Assembly: GCA_030272155.1 (NCBI GenBank)
Contig: CP126204.1
Coordinates: 310,001 to 374,000, forward strand
Length of the DNA: 64,000 nucleotides
Direction: 5' to 3'
Source of the DNA: Tetradesmus obliquus
Lineage: Eukaryota > Chlorophyta > Chlorophyceae > Sphaeropleales > Scenedesmaceae
The first letter of the stretch is position 1. Every line of letters begins with the position of its first letter. Shown one piece after another: positions 47,750 to 57,183 of this stretch. Made by a program: the position numbers and the translations under genes. Below the pieces are notes generated by a model. It was not told the DNA's origin, searched no databases, and saw only the letters and a list, made by a program, of their open reading frames with translations.

Positions 47750-47907
47750 TGCTGGTGCTGCTGCTGGTGCTGCTGCAGTGCAAGCTGTACAAGAGTGTGA
47801 GTGACGCCGACTGGGTGGGCATGCATCACGTGCAAGGAAACAAGCTCTTTTCCGACGGCTTTGTTAGGGAGCGTATCCCAGGAAACACGATAATAGGAGA
47901 ACTGTAA
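40257..47907 (+). CDS. CRP3: divergent, 16-exon member of the Cys-rich secreted family (803 aa)
   Basis: Exons: 40257..40437, 40818..41013, 41230..41301, 41861..41969, 42407..42509, 42744..42824, 43040..43092, 43248..43531, 44204..44285, 44651..44966, 45215..45326, 45894..46048, 46308..46596, 46965..46978, 47240..47475, 47779..47907. Phases close exactly. The signal peptide (LLASLLLCCLGSISA) is followed by the family box split over exons 1-2 (ECSTVHR + ACSRCKQ). GCC2/GCC3-like repeats follow (CDCAPGLAPDG, CPKGMTTTDEGS, CPVDTYNDAE). The end is an apple/PAN-like pair (CNRACDDSAACILYRF; CMAACATNGCELVS) and HHVQGNKLFSDG. Exon 14 is a 14-nt microexon, needed to keep frame and alignment (YRFR-SSNVNG-GPPACQ). 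The three introns of CRP1, 2, 4 and 5 have counterparts here, plus twelve more. Echoes are found next to many exons. An alternative start is the Met at 40263. Confidence 0.8.
41378..41475 (+). repeat. Two echoes of the 3' end of CRP3 exon 3
   Basis: GCCATGCCCCAAGGGCAGG with a following TCTGGTG (about 41378-41402) and GCCATGCCCCGAGGGCAGAT (about 41448-41475) repeat the end of exon 3 (MPCPKGRF, genuine end 41301). The first keeps a GT at the same place. Confidence 0.75.
41640..41700 (+). repeat. Echo of the 5' part of CRP3 exon 4
   Basis: After CTGCTGCAG, the first about 60 bp of exon 4 (SGPVKTEKGVVTGSSDPSAC; genuine start 41861) are repeated with two changes, then the frame runs into TGCTGCATAAAATGA. 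The CTG tract in front is duplicated as well. A transcript using this acceptor would end early. Confidence 0.85.
42195..42330 (+). repeat. Echoes around the CRP3 exon 5 acceptor
   Basis: TGCATGGCGCTGCCTG and CATGACGCTGCCTG blocks at about 42197, 42263 and 42281 resemble the start of exon 5 (TGCATGACGCTGCCTGGC at 42407). The GAATTGCACCTCCCCTGCC / GATTGCACCTGCCCTGCC blocks between them show a tandem unit. Confidence 0.55.
43728..43925 (+). repeat. Two echoes of the 3' end of CRP3 exon 8
   Basis: GCCATGTGCCTGGCACCCCC and AGGCTGGGAGCTGAGGCGAG (43728-43765) repeat the end of exon 8 (AMCLAPPGWELR, genuine end 43531). A shorter copy, GGCTGGGAGCTGCGG, is at about 43906-43920. In both, the GT of the donor (GAGGTGAGC) is altered. 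Confidence 0.75.
45131..45214 (+). repeat. (CTG)n tract, about 27 units, forming the 3' end of CRP3 intron 10
   Basis: A perfect run of CTG ends in CTGCAG, and exon 11 starts at 45215. The whole pyrimidine tract region of this intron is CTG repeat. Confidence 0.95.
45409..45545 (+). repeat. Two echoes of the 3' end of CRP3 exon 11
   Basis: GTGATCAAGCCGGCCTGATGAG (shortened: GTGATCAAGCCGGCCTGATG, 45409) and GCGATCAAGCTGGGCTGGTA (45521) repeat the exon 11 end GTGATCAAGCCGGGCTGGTG (45308-45327). Each is followed by its own (CAG)n tract, so exon end plus tract form the unit. Confidence 0.8.
45786..45865 (+). repeat. Echo of the 5' part of CRP3 exon 12
   Basis: AGGGCCATACACACAACATT followed by GAGCCTGCCCAAGCCCTGTG GCCTGGGTACCTTCTCAGCAG repeats the start of exon 12 (genuine start 45894; NLPKPCDLGSFSA). 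The AG is replaced by GGAG context. It is about 80% identical by eye. Confidence 0.75.
46160..46215 (+). repeat. Echo of the 5' part of CRP3 exon 13
   Basis: CTGCAGCTTGCACTGTGGAT CATGGCAGCACCAGCTGTGG repeats the start of exon 13 (46308; CIAGHGSASCSYC) as CTVDHGSTSCGFC, with an acceptor CTGCAG in front. It is more diverged than most echoes and so probably older. Confidence 0.7.
47678..47778 (+). repeat. (CTG)n tract forming the 3' end of CRP3 intron 15
   Basis: About 24 perfect CTG units are followed by CTG/TTG/GTG variants and the acceptor CTGCAG at 47773-47778; exon 16 starts at 47779. Confidence 0.95.
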
Positions 47908-49393
47908 ACTGCTTGCACCCAAGCTGCCCCTTTGCTGGCACATTGCTAGCGGGTGCTGTGGTGGGTTCAGCAGCGGATTGCTCTGCCGCGTTTCTGGCTC
48001 ATGAACATCAGGTGGTAATGCGCCTGGCACTGATGCAGCTGATGGATCCTGCATGCACAGTGAAGCAGGATTGGGTTGCGTAGCATGCTAGCTGCGTTTG
48101 CATGCCTTCCTTGCGCTATCCTTCCGTGCGGTTTTCCTGGTCATAACAAATACAGAGACTCAGTGTGTTGTAAGTTAGGCAGCATTGTGCATGTGCACTG
48201 CGTAGCGCGCGACGCAGTGCACCATTTCAGAGTATGATTACGCAGGCCTGTGAGGTTGAGTGGTTGTTGGTGCAGTTGGCAGATCTTCCTCTTGCCTATA
48301 CATCTTGTGGGTGGTTTTGCTCAGCATCTGGAAACCGGTCGACACTCTATGCTGCTGTTGCATCTAGTACTTCCGCGAAAGCACCAACAAGTGGCAAGCA
48401 TGGGGGAGGCGATGGTGCAAAGTAATGAGACACAGCACAAGCCCTCTGCACATGCATGGCACCAGGGCACCAACCACTGTGCACGTCTTCCTCTGCAACG
48501 CACGCGCTCAGAGAGAGGTACACTCATATGATATTGTGCTTCGTTATGCATCCGGAAACCCTGCCTCTTTACAGCCAACTTGGTGGTGTCTGCAGTGCGC
48601 TGACATTTTGTATTGGTGGGTTTTGAACTCATGTTTCTTTAGTGATTGGCGTTGGTGCATGGGCTCAGCATGGTATGCGACCAGCATGCACCTGCACATT
48701 GCCTGTGGTTGTGTGACCACACTGTGTCACATACGGCGTAGGTTGAGTTGGGTTTTCCCGCATTCCACCACACACGCGCACACCCTGGCACCTCCTTATG
48801 CAGGAGCTTTGCAACCTTTAAGCATGCCGTGAGTTGTGCAGACTGTGCTGCTTGGTTGCTGTCCAGGCAGAAGTTATGCCCATTGAACCTCGTCCGTACC
48901 CAGCAGTGTGCAAATGATGATAATGTGCATGGTTCGGAGCGCAATGCACGCTGCATTGCACGCATCATATTCAGGCTGTTCAGGCTACATTTGAGCGCAG
49001 CTGTGGGTGCCTGGCAATGCATAATGCCCAATGCGGCGAGGCTGTTCTTGTAACAATGTCATGATGTTTGCCACTGTACTCATGCAAGCAGTCAACCATC
49101 TGCCAACGCTGTTGCGAGCTGCTGGTAATGCAGCAGTGCGAAACACAGGAAGGACATTTTCACTGTTTCTCGCAGCTTCATTGATGTAGTGCACTACATT
49201 CATGCAATGATACAGGCACGTAACTGGGACGCTGTTAACGTAGTCATCAGCATCATCATCGGCAGTGCTGTTTGACCGCCAGTCAACAGCCTGGCATGCC
49301 AGCTGACTGTACCAGTAAGGTGCAGATTTGTTTTAAGACAGCTGAAAAGTGATCGTTGCTCACCTCGAAAAGGTGAAGAAAAGCTGGTGATCA

Positions 49394-49641
49394 AGACACT
49401 ACGAGCTGTGCTAACGCAATCCGACCATGACGCAGGAGCTTCAATGCGACGTTCTTGGCACCACCTATTTTCTGGACCCAATGCCACGTGCTTGATAAAG
49501 CCATGATGATTTCTCATATTATGTCGAATAACACTGCATTCTCTGAGGCGCGACGCAAACTCCGCATAGTAAGCCGGTATGGTCGACACTACGAGCTGTG
49601 CTAACCCATCAGACCATGACTCTGGAGCTTCGGTGCGACCT
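49394..49641. repeat. Direct repeat pair upstream of CRP4
   Basis: GACACTACGAGCTGTGCTAA ... CCGACCATGACGCAGGAGC TTCAATGCGAC (49394-49450) recurs at 49585-49641 with about 80% identity and a 190-bp offset. It lies just before the shared CRP element and could be regulatory or a relic of local duplication. Confidence 0.7.
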
Positions 49642-49662
49642 TCACACCTCACTCTTGCTGCT

Positions 49663-49676
49663 AGTCCGTCACACTT
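49663..49676 (+). promoter_or_regulatory. Shared upstream element AGTCCGTCACACTT (CRP4)
   Basis: The element lies 203 bp before the CRP4 start on the coding strand. It is identical over 14 bp to the CRP1 copy (219 bp upstream, coding strand) and over 13 bp to the CRP5 copy. Confidence 0.55.
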
Positions 49677-49878
49677 AGCCGGGAGTCCGAACTCAGCAAA
49701 GCACTACTTATAGGCGAGTTCATTCCGTTCGTTATTATCATCAGCTACTTAGAATGATCTCCATAACGTTGCCAACTGCAGAACATCAACCAAAGAGAAT
49801 CAGACGCGACTGTAATAGCACCAAGTTTATACGCTTTAGTAGCCATCAGTAGCTCAACCTACTCGGGAGACTCTACTT

Positions 49879-52800
49879 ATGTCTCATAATATCGTTGCCG
49901 TAGCAGCCCTCGTGCTGCTGTGTGCTGCCTCGGCACAGGCATCTCGCTGGAGCCTGGAGTCCGACCAGCAGGGCCGCAACCTGCTGCAGACCCCTAACTG
50001 CACCAAGGTCGACGCCCACTGCTCAACTTGCCGAAACCAAAGGGTCGCAGGCACCCGCCGCACCGAGCTGCTGTGCACCACCTGCGCCAACGGTTACAAG
50101 CTGCGTCGCGATGGCACCTCAAAGCATTGCGGTAAGCAGAAAAGCTTGCAACATCAGTTGATTTGGCGAATTGATGGCTTTCCATAAATTTCGGAGCGGG
50201 CAGGTCGTGCAAGCTCTTCGCTGGTTGATGAGTCATCACCCAGTACAGCTGTATTTCAATAACCAGCCCTGCAGCCCTCTCACAGCTGCTCATTTGAGTC
50301 ACGTGGTAACGTTATCTCAGTATCTGCTTATACATCCCCTTTCGTCCGTTGCTCTGCCCTGCCCTGCAGACTGTGCCCCTGGCCTGTACAAGAATGACAC
50401 CTCCGGCGAGTGCGTCTCCTGCACTGTTGGCAAGTACTGCCCAGGCGGTGACGCCGCCGGCGCCAGCCCCGCCTCCCCTTGCAATGCTGGCCTGGCCACC
50501 ACCTTTGCCGGCGCCAAGAGCCAGGCTCAGTGCTTCACCATCGCTGGCTACGGCCGCGTGTCCATCAAGGCGGCTGACGGCAAGGTGACCGTGGAAGGCA
50601 CTGTGTGTCCTGTTGGCACCTACAACGTGGGCAAGAACACTGCCGGCTGCCAGAAGTGCGGCGCAGGCCTGACCACCGCCAGCAGCACTACCATGACTGC
50701 TGCCGGGTGCGGTGAGTGCTGCGCCTGTTCCTTTGCTCAAACAACGTTGCACCAGTGTGCAGCAGATAGTGCCACAGCGCTTGGATGCAGCAGCAGGCAC
50801 AGCAGCAGCAGCATAGACATGACAGCAGCGAGTCAAGAACGCAACGCACGTAATACTCATGTGAACAACAGCAGAAGCAGCAGCAGCAGCTGCCTGATGC
50901 TATGTGGGCTCGTATTGCCTGCACCTCACTCCTCCTTGCTGTCTGCCCTGCTCCCTGCCTGCTGCAGTGGCCCCTGCCGGCTCCTACCTGGACAAGGGCA
51001 TCGGCAAGCTGTGCCAGCGCGGCACCTACTCTACCGCCCTCAACTCCGCCTCCAGTTGCACCCCCTGCCCTGATGGCATCACCACCGCCAACGAGGGCAG
51101 CGACAACAGCAACCTCTGCACACTGGCCGCCAAGGGCCACTACATCAACCCTGCCAATGCTTCAGAGGCGCTGGAGTGCGACTATCATACCTACCAGGAC
51201 CAGGAGGCACCCGTGAATGAATGTAAGCCCTGCCCCCACGGCTGGAAGACCAAGGAGAAGGGCGCAACTGGCGTTGCCCTGTGCCTGGCCCCGCCCGGCT
51301 TTGAGCTGGCCAACACAGGAGAGAATGACAACATCACTGAATGCCAGATGGGCTGGTACAAAGCCGACTGGAACAGGAACTTGTGCGTCAAGGTGGGTGG
51401 CTGAAGTTGATGCTTGTGCCTTTCAGCAGCAACTGTAGTGCTTGCTGTTGAAACCGCATGAGACGTGTAGCGTGCAGCAGCGGCGATAGAAATAACCAGC
51501 TGCAATGCAATGCTGGCCTGCACGTGAGCTTCTGTAGTGTGCTCAAATGCTGACTGCGACAACGCAGCAGGCAGCCACCATTCTGTTATGTTATGTTGCG
51601 CTGTGTTACGTCATATATCTACTGCTTTCTTGTTGACGCCGCACAGCATGGACATGCCTCACACACCTGCTGTTCTTCTCTGCACTGTCACTGCTGCTGC
51701 TGCTGCTGCCTGCAGTGCGGCGCTGAACTCATCACTGCAGCAACCGGCTCCGTGTCCAAGGATGCCTGTCTGGTGCCTGCCGGTTACGGCCTGGTCTCCC
51801 TGAACCCTATGGTGGCTGAGCCCTGCGAGGCCAACACCTACGGCCACACCTTGACCCGTGTTGCTGTGGCCAACGCCCGCTGCACCGCCTGCCCAATGAA
51901 CATGTTCACCCTGGATATCCTCAACAGCGCAGGACGCATAGGCCTGTACACCTCTGAGGCTGCCTGCCTGGTGAAGCCTGGATGGGGCACAACCGCCACC
52001 CTCCCCCAGGAGTGCCCAGTCGGCACATACAACGAGGGTAAGAACCGCTCACCCTGCCAGCCCTGCGGCACTGGCTGGACCACTGTCGCTGCCGGCAAGA
52101 CTGCTGCAACCCAGTGCGTCATCCAGGCCGGCTGGAAGATGGGCGCTGATGGCATCCCCGCCCCCTGCGACAAGGGCAGCTTCTCCACTGGTGGAAGCGA
52201 GGGCGCACCCAACGCCACCTGCATCAACTGCGCTACTGGCTACTCAACCCAGGAGGACGAGTCTGTCAGCAATGATGAGTGTTCTGTCTGCGCACCCGGC
52301 TATGGTGGCGATGCTACTGACTGCGTGGTGTGTGCCAATGGCTACTATTCGTATGGCGGCGGCTCCAAGGATGTGCCCTGCACGCAGTGTGCTGATGGCT
52401 CCACTTCTGCCAAGCACGCAACCCACCCCCAGCAGTGCTACTCCACCCTGATCGACGCGCGCAAGGACGTGTTTGCAGTGGCCAATGAATCGATAACCTG
52501 GACGACGGACGCTACCGCTGACACTGCTGCAGAATGCGGCACTGCATGCACGAACTCTGCCGGGTGTGTCATGTACAGGTTTGACATCACCAACACCGAG
52601 ACGGGCGCTGGCACATGCAAGCTGTACCCTAAGACTGAGGGTGGCTCGCACCAGGTTGGCTTCAAGGTGGCTGACGGCGCTGACTATGTGGTCTGGCCTG
52701 TTGACCAAGCCATTGGCACGGCCCTGACAGATCAGAGTGCTGCTGCTGCTGCTAACAACACAGTCACATGCATGGCAGCATGCAACGAGGCTGCGGAGTG

Positions 52801-52924
52801 TGAAGTGTTCCATCTTACAGGCACCACATGCACCCTGATGAGCTCTGTGTTGGAGCAGGCAGCCCTCAGCATGTTCCAGGTCCGGGGCGTTCAGCTGTAC
52901 TCAGACATCCCATACCAGGTGTAA
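49879..52924 (+). CDS. CRP4: secreted Cys-rich protein with ephrin-receptor-like repeats (742 aa)
   Basis: Exons: 49879..50131, 50370..50711, 50968..51392, 51716..52924; phases 1, 1, 0 and total 743 codons. Signal peptide: MSHNIVAVAALVLLCAASAQ. N-terminal box: NCTKVDAHCSTCRNQRVAG and LCTTCANGYKLRRDG. GCC2/GCC3-like repeats follow (CTVGKYCPGGDAAG, CPDGITTANEGSD, CPVGTYNEGKNRSPC). The C-terminal apple/PAN-like units (CGTACTNSAGCVMYRF; CMAACNEAAECEVFHL) are more divergent than in CRP5, and the end is FQVRGVQLYSDIPYQV. Codons are strongly biased to GCC, CTG, AAG and AAC by eye, which points to high expression. A 92-bp block is identical to CRP5. Confidence 0.9.
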
Positions 52925-55672
52925 GCCGTTAACTGATGGCTGCATATGTCTGCATCATAGCGCCGTGGTTTTTGACTGCCATGTTGATGGCTGATTGATG
53001 GCAACTTGTGCTGCCATTTTGCAACACGCATGTTATAACACCATATCCACCATACAGGTTGCTCAGTTGTGAGTTTGCATAGCACCAGTTTGAATGTTCC
53101 GAATGGTCCGCTCCATACTGGCTGCCAAAGCATTGTTGACACAGCATACACCACCTGCTGTGACGGCATGGGAGAAGCTGGGTCGTTGATTTGCTGCTGC
53201 TGGTTACACCCACAGCAGCAACTACGGCTCTTGAGCGAGGTCAATTTCCTTCTCATTGCTTACATGTGGTTCATCATTTGTGTGGCTCATATGTCACTGC
53301 ACATAAGCCACCGTCCATTCATTGCTGCTGCATGCCTTGTTCCGAGTGCGGTGCGCAACTTTGGCTGCTGCTGTTGTTCTATGTGCCGCACATCACCAGC
53401 TGTCTTTACAGAGAGCATCATCCTTCAGACCTTTTGCATACTTTCTGTTGCATTCCTCATCACGGCAGGCTTGGCCTGCCTTGATTCACTCACCTATAGC
53501 ACGTTGTGAACCCCATTTGCATGGGGGGCCGTTTCGCATTGGCCCAGATGTTCCACTCGTTTCTGTACCGCCTGTGTGCATGGGCGGGGGTCATGTATCT
53601 GCCAGTACTTGTTTTGAGGCTCGGTTGCATGGTTGGTATCACCCGCTGTCATGGGATCAATGCATCTATCATCACCACGATCATTCATGTTTTGCTGCAC
53701 GCGCTCCACCACAGGAGGCAGGCACTGTTGTTGAGTGCTTTGTTTCATGCTTTGCAACATGCTGCTTGTCTTGTGGCCATGGCGCCTGCATGCGAGTGCT
53801 GCACTGTTGAGTGCGCGCTGAGCAACTTAGCAAACTCAGTTCATTTGAGAAGTGTAGTGTGTGGGCTGCGTCAGACAGTGTGTGGGTTTCTGGATGTGTT
53901 CCTGGAAGGGTCTTGTATCTGCCCATACGGGGATAGACTCAATGCATGTCATGCATTGAAGCTGCTTCATATGCTGTGTAGTTGCTAGATGCTATGGAAC
54001 ACCCATCTTTTGGACATGTTTGTGTTGCTCTTGCTGCCTCACGGCAGATCATGCACACCTTTGGTATCCTGCCTCCTTAGTTTTGCATTGCTTTTGACGA
54101 GCCCACCCCTATGTTCAGACCAGTTTGTGTACTTGCAGATTTGCCTGCACATCTACATGCAGTGGATGTGCATTGATGTTGCCTTTACAATCCTTGATTA
54201 CTGCGGTGCCAGAGCCGCTATGATTATAAGCACTGTACGGTGTTCAACCAGGATGGCGGCCAACCCTCACGCTTGCAAGTGGTGATTGGCGCAGCCATGC
54301 TGTTTTTTCACAAACCTTTGTTGCATACATACGCATCCCAGGCCGCTGCTCTGACGGCAGCTAGCCATCACTGTTGGTATGTACAGCCGGCCGCTTTTTG
54401 AAGGCCTGTAGCCCCTGATTACGCAGTCGATTGCAGGACTAGTGCACAAAAGCCGTTTTCTGTGTTTGTTTTGACGCTCGCGCATCAGCGTGGCGAGACA
54501 GTGCTGCATTGCAGCCAGTGCATCTGGCGCTAAATCAGCTCCCAGCATAACACAGCATTAGTGGTGCTGCTGCCACAGGTGTGTGACATGCAGGCAGTTG
54601 GCATGTTCAGCAGCAGAGCTGCAATGCACTTGAATCGAAGCTTCTTGCTGGGATGCAAGCACCTCTGGGCTCGCCACTGCAAGCAGTATTGGTCTTAGCA
54701 CTGCTACCACTGCATTGTTGCGGAAGGTTGGTTTGAGATGTTGAAATTCGTGACTGAACGGACCATTTGGCCGTTTGTTGTTTGTACAGCTGGCTGTTTC
54801 CAGCGCCTGCTCTGCCTGCTGATTTTCTGCGGTATGCATGCTACATGGCTTGCTGCCATGGTAACGCTGCAGCCTGCCAGCAGTTGATGTTCAGAAGAAT
54901 GATATGTTCTGTAACATCCATTGCATGATGAATAGCGTGATGGGTTGGTTGCTGTGAAGGTTATCGCTGGCAGCCGTCGAGCATCACATACAACACTGGC
55001 GGTGCCAGTGGTGGTTGCTGATAGTACATCTTCAGCATCACCTGCCATACAAAGTTGCGTCCTCTGTAACTAACAACTGTCATGACTCAAAGTGACTACT
55101 TCTTTAGTTGTTTGCAGCCGACTGAAGCACAGCTCCAATTCATCGACACGAGACACATTCTAGAAACCAGTAGGCAGTGATCCATCAGAAAAAGCGGCGA
55201 ACAGCCAGCCATGCACAGTGTTTGCAGATTCGTGATCACAGATGCACCAGTCGCTTGCTTGAAACCATGGCTGCAGAACTGGCGTAAAGGACGCGGATCG
55301 TGCTGCCAAGTGGATGCCGCACTGCAATTTGCACAGCAGTGCAAGCCAGTCTCCTCTTGGAGATACGGTAAGACGTTGGCAGCATGCCCATGATTCATGT
55401 TGCGTGAACCTCACACATTCAGCAGCATATGGATGGCCCTGTCCACAGTCCCTTAGGTGCAGTCTGTGACAAGTTGCAGGATGCAAGCCGGAGGCTGCAA
55501 TGCAGCATAGCTGCGAGAGCACCATGGAAGCATGCGCTTGGCAGCCATTTAGGATGCCATGCACATGTGCTGTTGGGCTGTTGGAGTGGCACTTTTTCAG
55601 GTACATGTGCACCAGGAACCGGTCAGCTGCTGCTTCTGCTGCTAGCAAGCTTTGCCTAGGTCAAAGGTTTCT

Positions 55673-55677
<5 letters not shown>

Positions 55678-55740
<63 letters not shown>
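55678..55740. repeat. (CAG)n tract, about 21 units, intergenic
   Basis: A perfect CAG run stands away from any gene model, showing that such tracts are not limited to introns here. Confidence 0.95.
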
Positions 55741-55741
<1 letters not shown>

Positions 55742-56955
55742 GCAGCCTTGCTGCTCCATTGCTGCGCAGTTGAGGAGCAGCAGTGCTGCTGCCATCACGT
55801 CTTGCAATGTTGCCAGCCAACGCTGCTGAAAATCACAAGAATGTCAGACTACAGGCGTACTGCCATCCTCCTATAAGAGTGTCCAACGCTTGCGGAACAC
55901 GCACAGTGGCTAACAGAACAAACTCCTCCTGTGCATAGTGTTTGGTAGCTTTGATGACTAGCTTTATGTATGTTCACAACCACACTGATGGCAGGCAGAG
56001 GGGCTGCTGCTGATGCTGCTGCTGCTGCTGTGCTGCACTGATGAGCACCACCACAGCTGCAGCAGGCGCAGCTAATTTGCTTTTGTGTCACAGCACGCCT
56101 CTGCACTTTGTTTGCGCAGCGCCACGCTGGCACATGCTCACTGCCGGTTGCACATTGCATTGCCTGCCAGCTTTGACTATGGCTGAGTGGGCTGCAGCGG
56201 ATAGTGCCTCCTGCAGACTCAATGCATCTGCTGCAAGGAAACCACATCATGTGGATCTGTGCACACGTTATGATCACAGATCAACCAATGCACGGGGTGC
56301 AGGGGTAATACAACGGATCAACAGGCTTCCAGATTCAACCTGGAAGCGCATCTTCTCCATCACATACAGATAAAGGTCGTGCACATCATGCGCATGAGTC
56401 ACGCGCCAGTGGTGTGACAACATCAGCAATGCTCTGGCAGCGCTGTCACAGCAGTGCTGCACATCACCTGGGGCTGCCTGGAGCCATCTGTTTGGCAACT
56501 CAGCGAGCAAGATTGTACCGGAATCAACACTATTCTCATGCATATAATGCCGCGACGTCTACAGCAGGATTTCGTAAGCAGCCAAAGCACAACTTCAAAT
56601 CTTCGGAGCCCTCCACATTGCTCAAACGTGGTCATTCCATAATGTCTAACCAGATTAGAAGCTTATGCAGAGTTGAAATGTGGAGTGGCTGTCCGGCGAA
56701 GCACAAGGGCTTATGCCCGGCGAGCCGTTTGCAGAACATGTTCCAGGTTTAGCAGCGCTGCATTGCCACAAAACAGCACGGAAATCAGCGAGAACGATCA
56801 GAGCAATAATATTCAGCATAGTTGGCGACGATTATTACTATAGTGTGAAGTTCTGGACGAGGACTTCCCCGTGGCTCCATGTACACACTGTGAGCTTCGC
56901 TGTGAAGGGCTGCAAGTGCGGACTGCAGGGGAGGACTGCAGTCACTCTTTCGGCC

Positions 56956-56968
56956 AGTCCGTCACACT
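56956..56968 (+). promoter_or_regulatory. Shared upstream element AGTCCGTCACACT (CRP5)
   Basis: The 13-mer, preceded by GGCC, lies 216 bp before the CRP5 start; the next base is A instead of T. A TATA-like TATAAA follows 31 bp downstream (56999-57004). Confidence 0.55.
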
Positions 56969-56998
56969 AGACAGCAGGCCGCACCCAACCTGCAACCG

Positions 56999-57004
56999 TA
57001 TAAA
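56999..57004 (+). promoter_or_regulatory. Possible TATA box of CRP5
   Basis: CCGTATAAAGC lies 180 bp before the start codon, leaving room for a 5' UTR of about 150 nt. Supported only by motif and position. Confidence 0.35.
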
Positions 57005-57183
57005 GCTTCGCGAAGCACAGCAAGCTGCATCAAGTTCAATTCCAATCGCAACTAATGCATTGTAGTCGCAATTAACAGGAAGACAGAACATTCAGAACCA
57101 AACCGAACGTGTAGCAGTCCTCTACTACTGGTCTTCAACGCGTCGGCCACAGCCCTGACATATTGCAGCAAAAACCTTTCATT

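Larger units (their letters stand above)
47908..49878. other. Gene-free stretch: CRP3 3' flank and CRP4 promoter
   Basis: A TGTAA at 48169-48173 can be the CRP3 poly(A) signal. Near CRP4 lie a pair of diverged direct repeats (49394-49450 and 49585-49641) and the shared AGTCCGTCACACTT element. No supported gene. Confidence 0.5.
52925..57183. other. Gene-free stretch between CRP4 and CRP5
   Basis: It has a (CAG)n run of about 21 units at 55678-55740, the CRP5 element at 56956-56968 and a TATAAA at 56999-57004. I see no exon on either strand; the longer ORFs (to 160 aa) are His/Cys-rich and lack splice or family support. Confidence 0.5.

Noticed and set aside
52925-57100. Possible additional genes in the CRP4-CRP5 gap
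   Set aside because: Several ORFs of 100-160 aa exist on both strands, but none shows family similarity, codon bias or splice-phase continuity.
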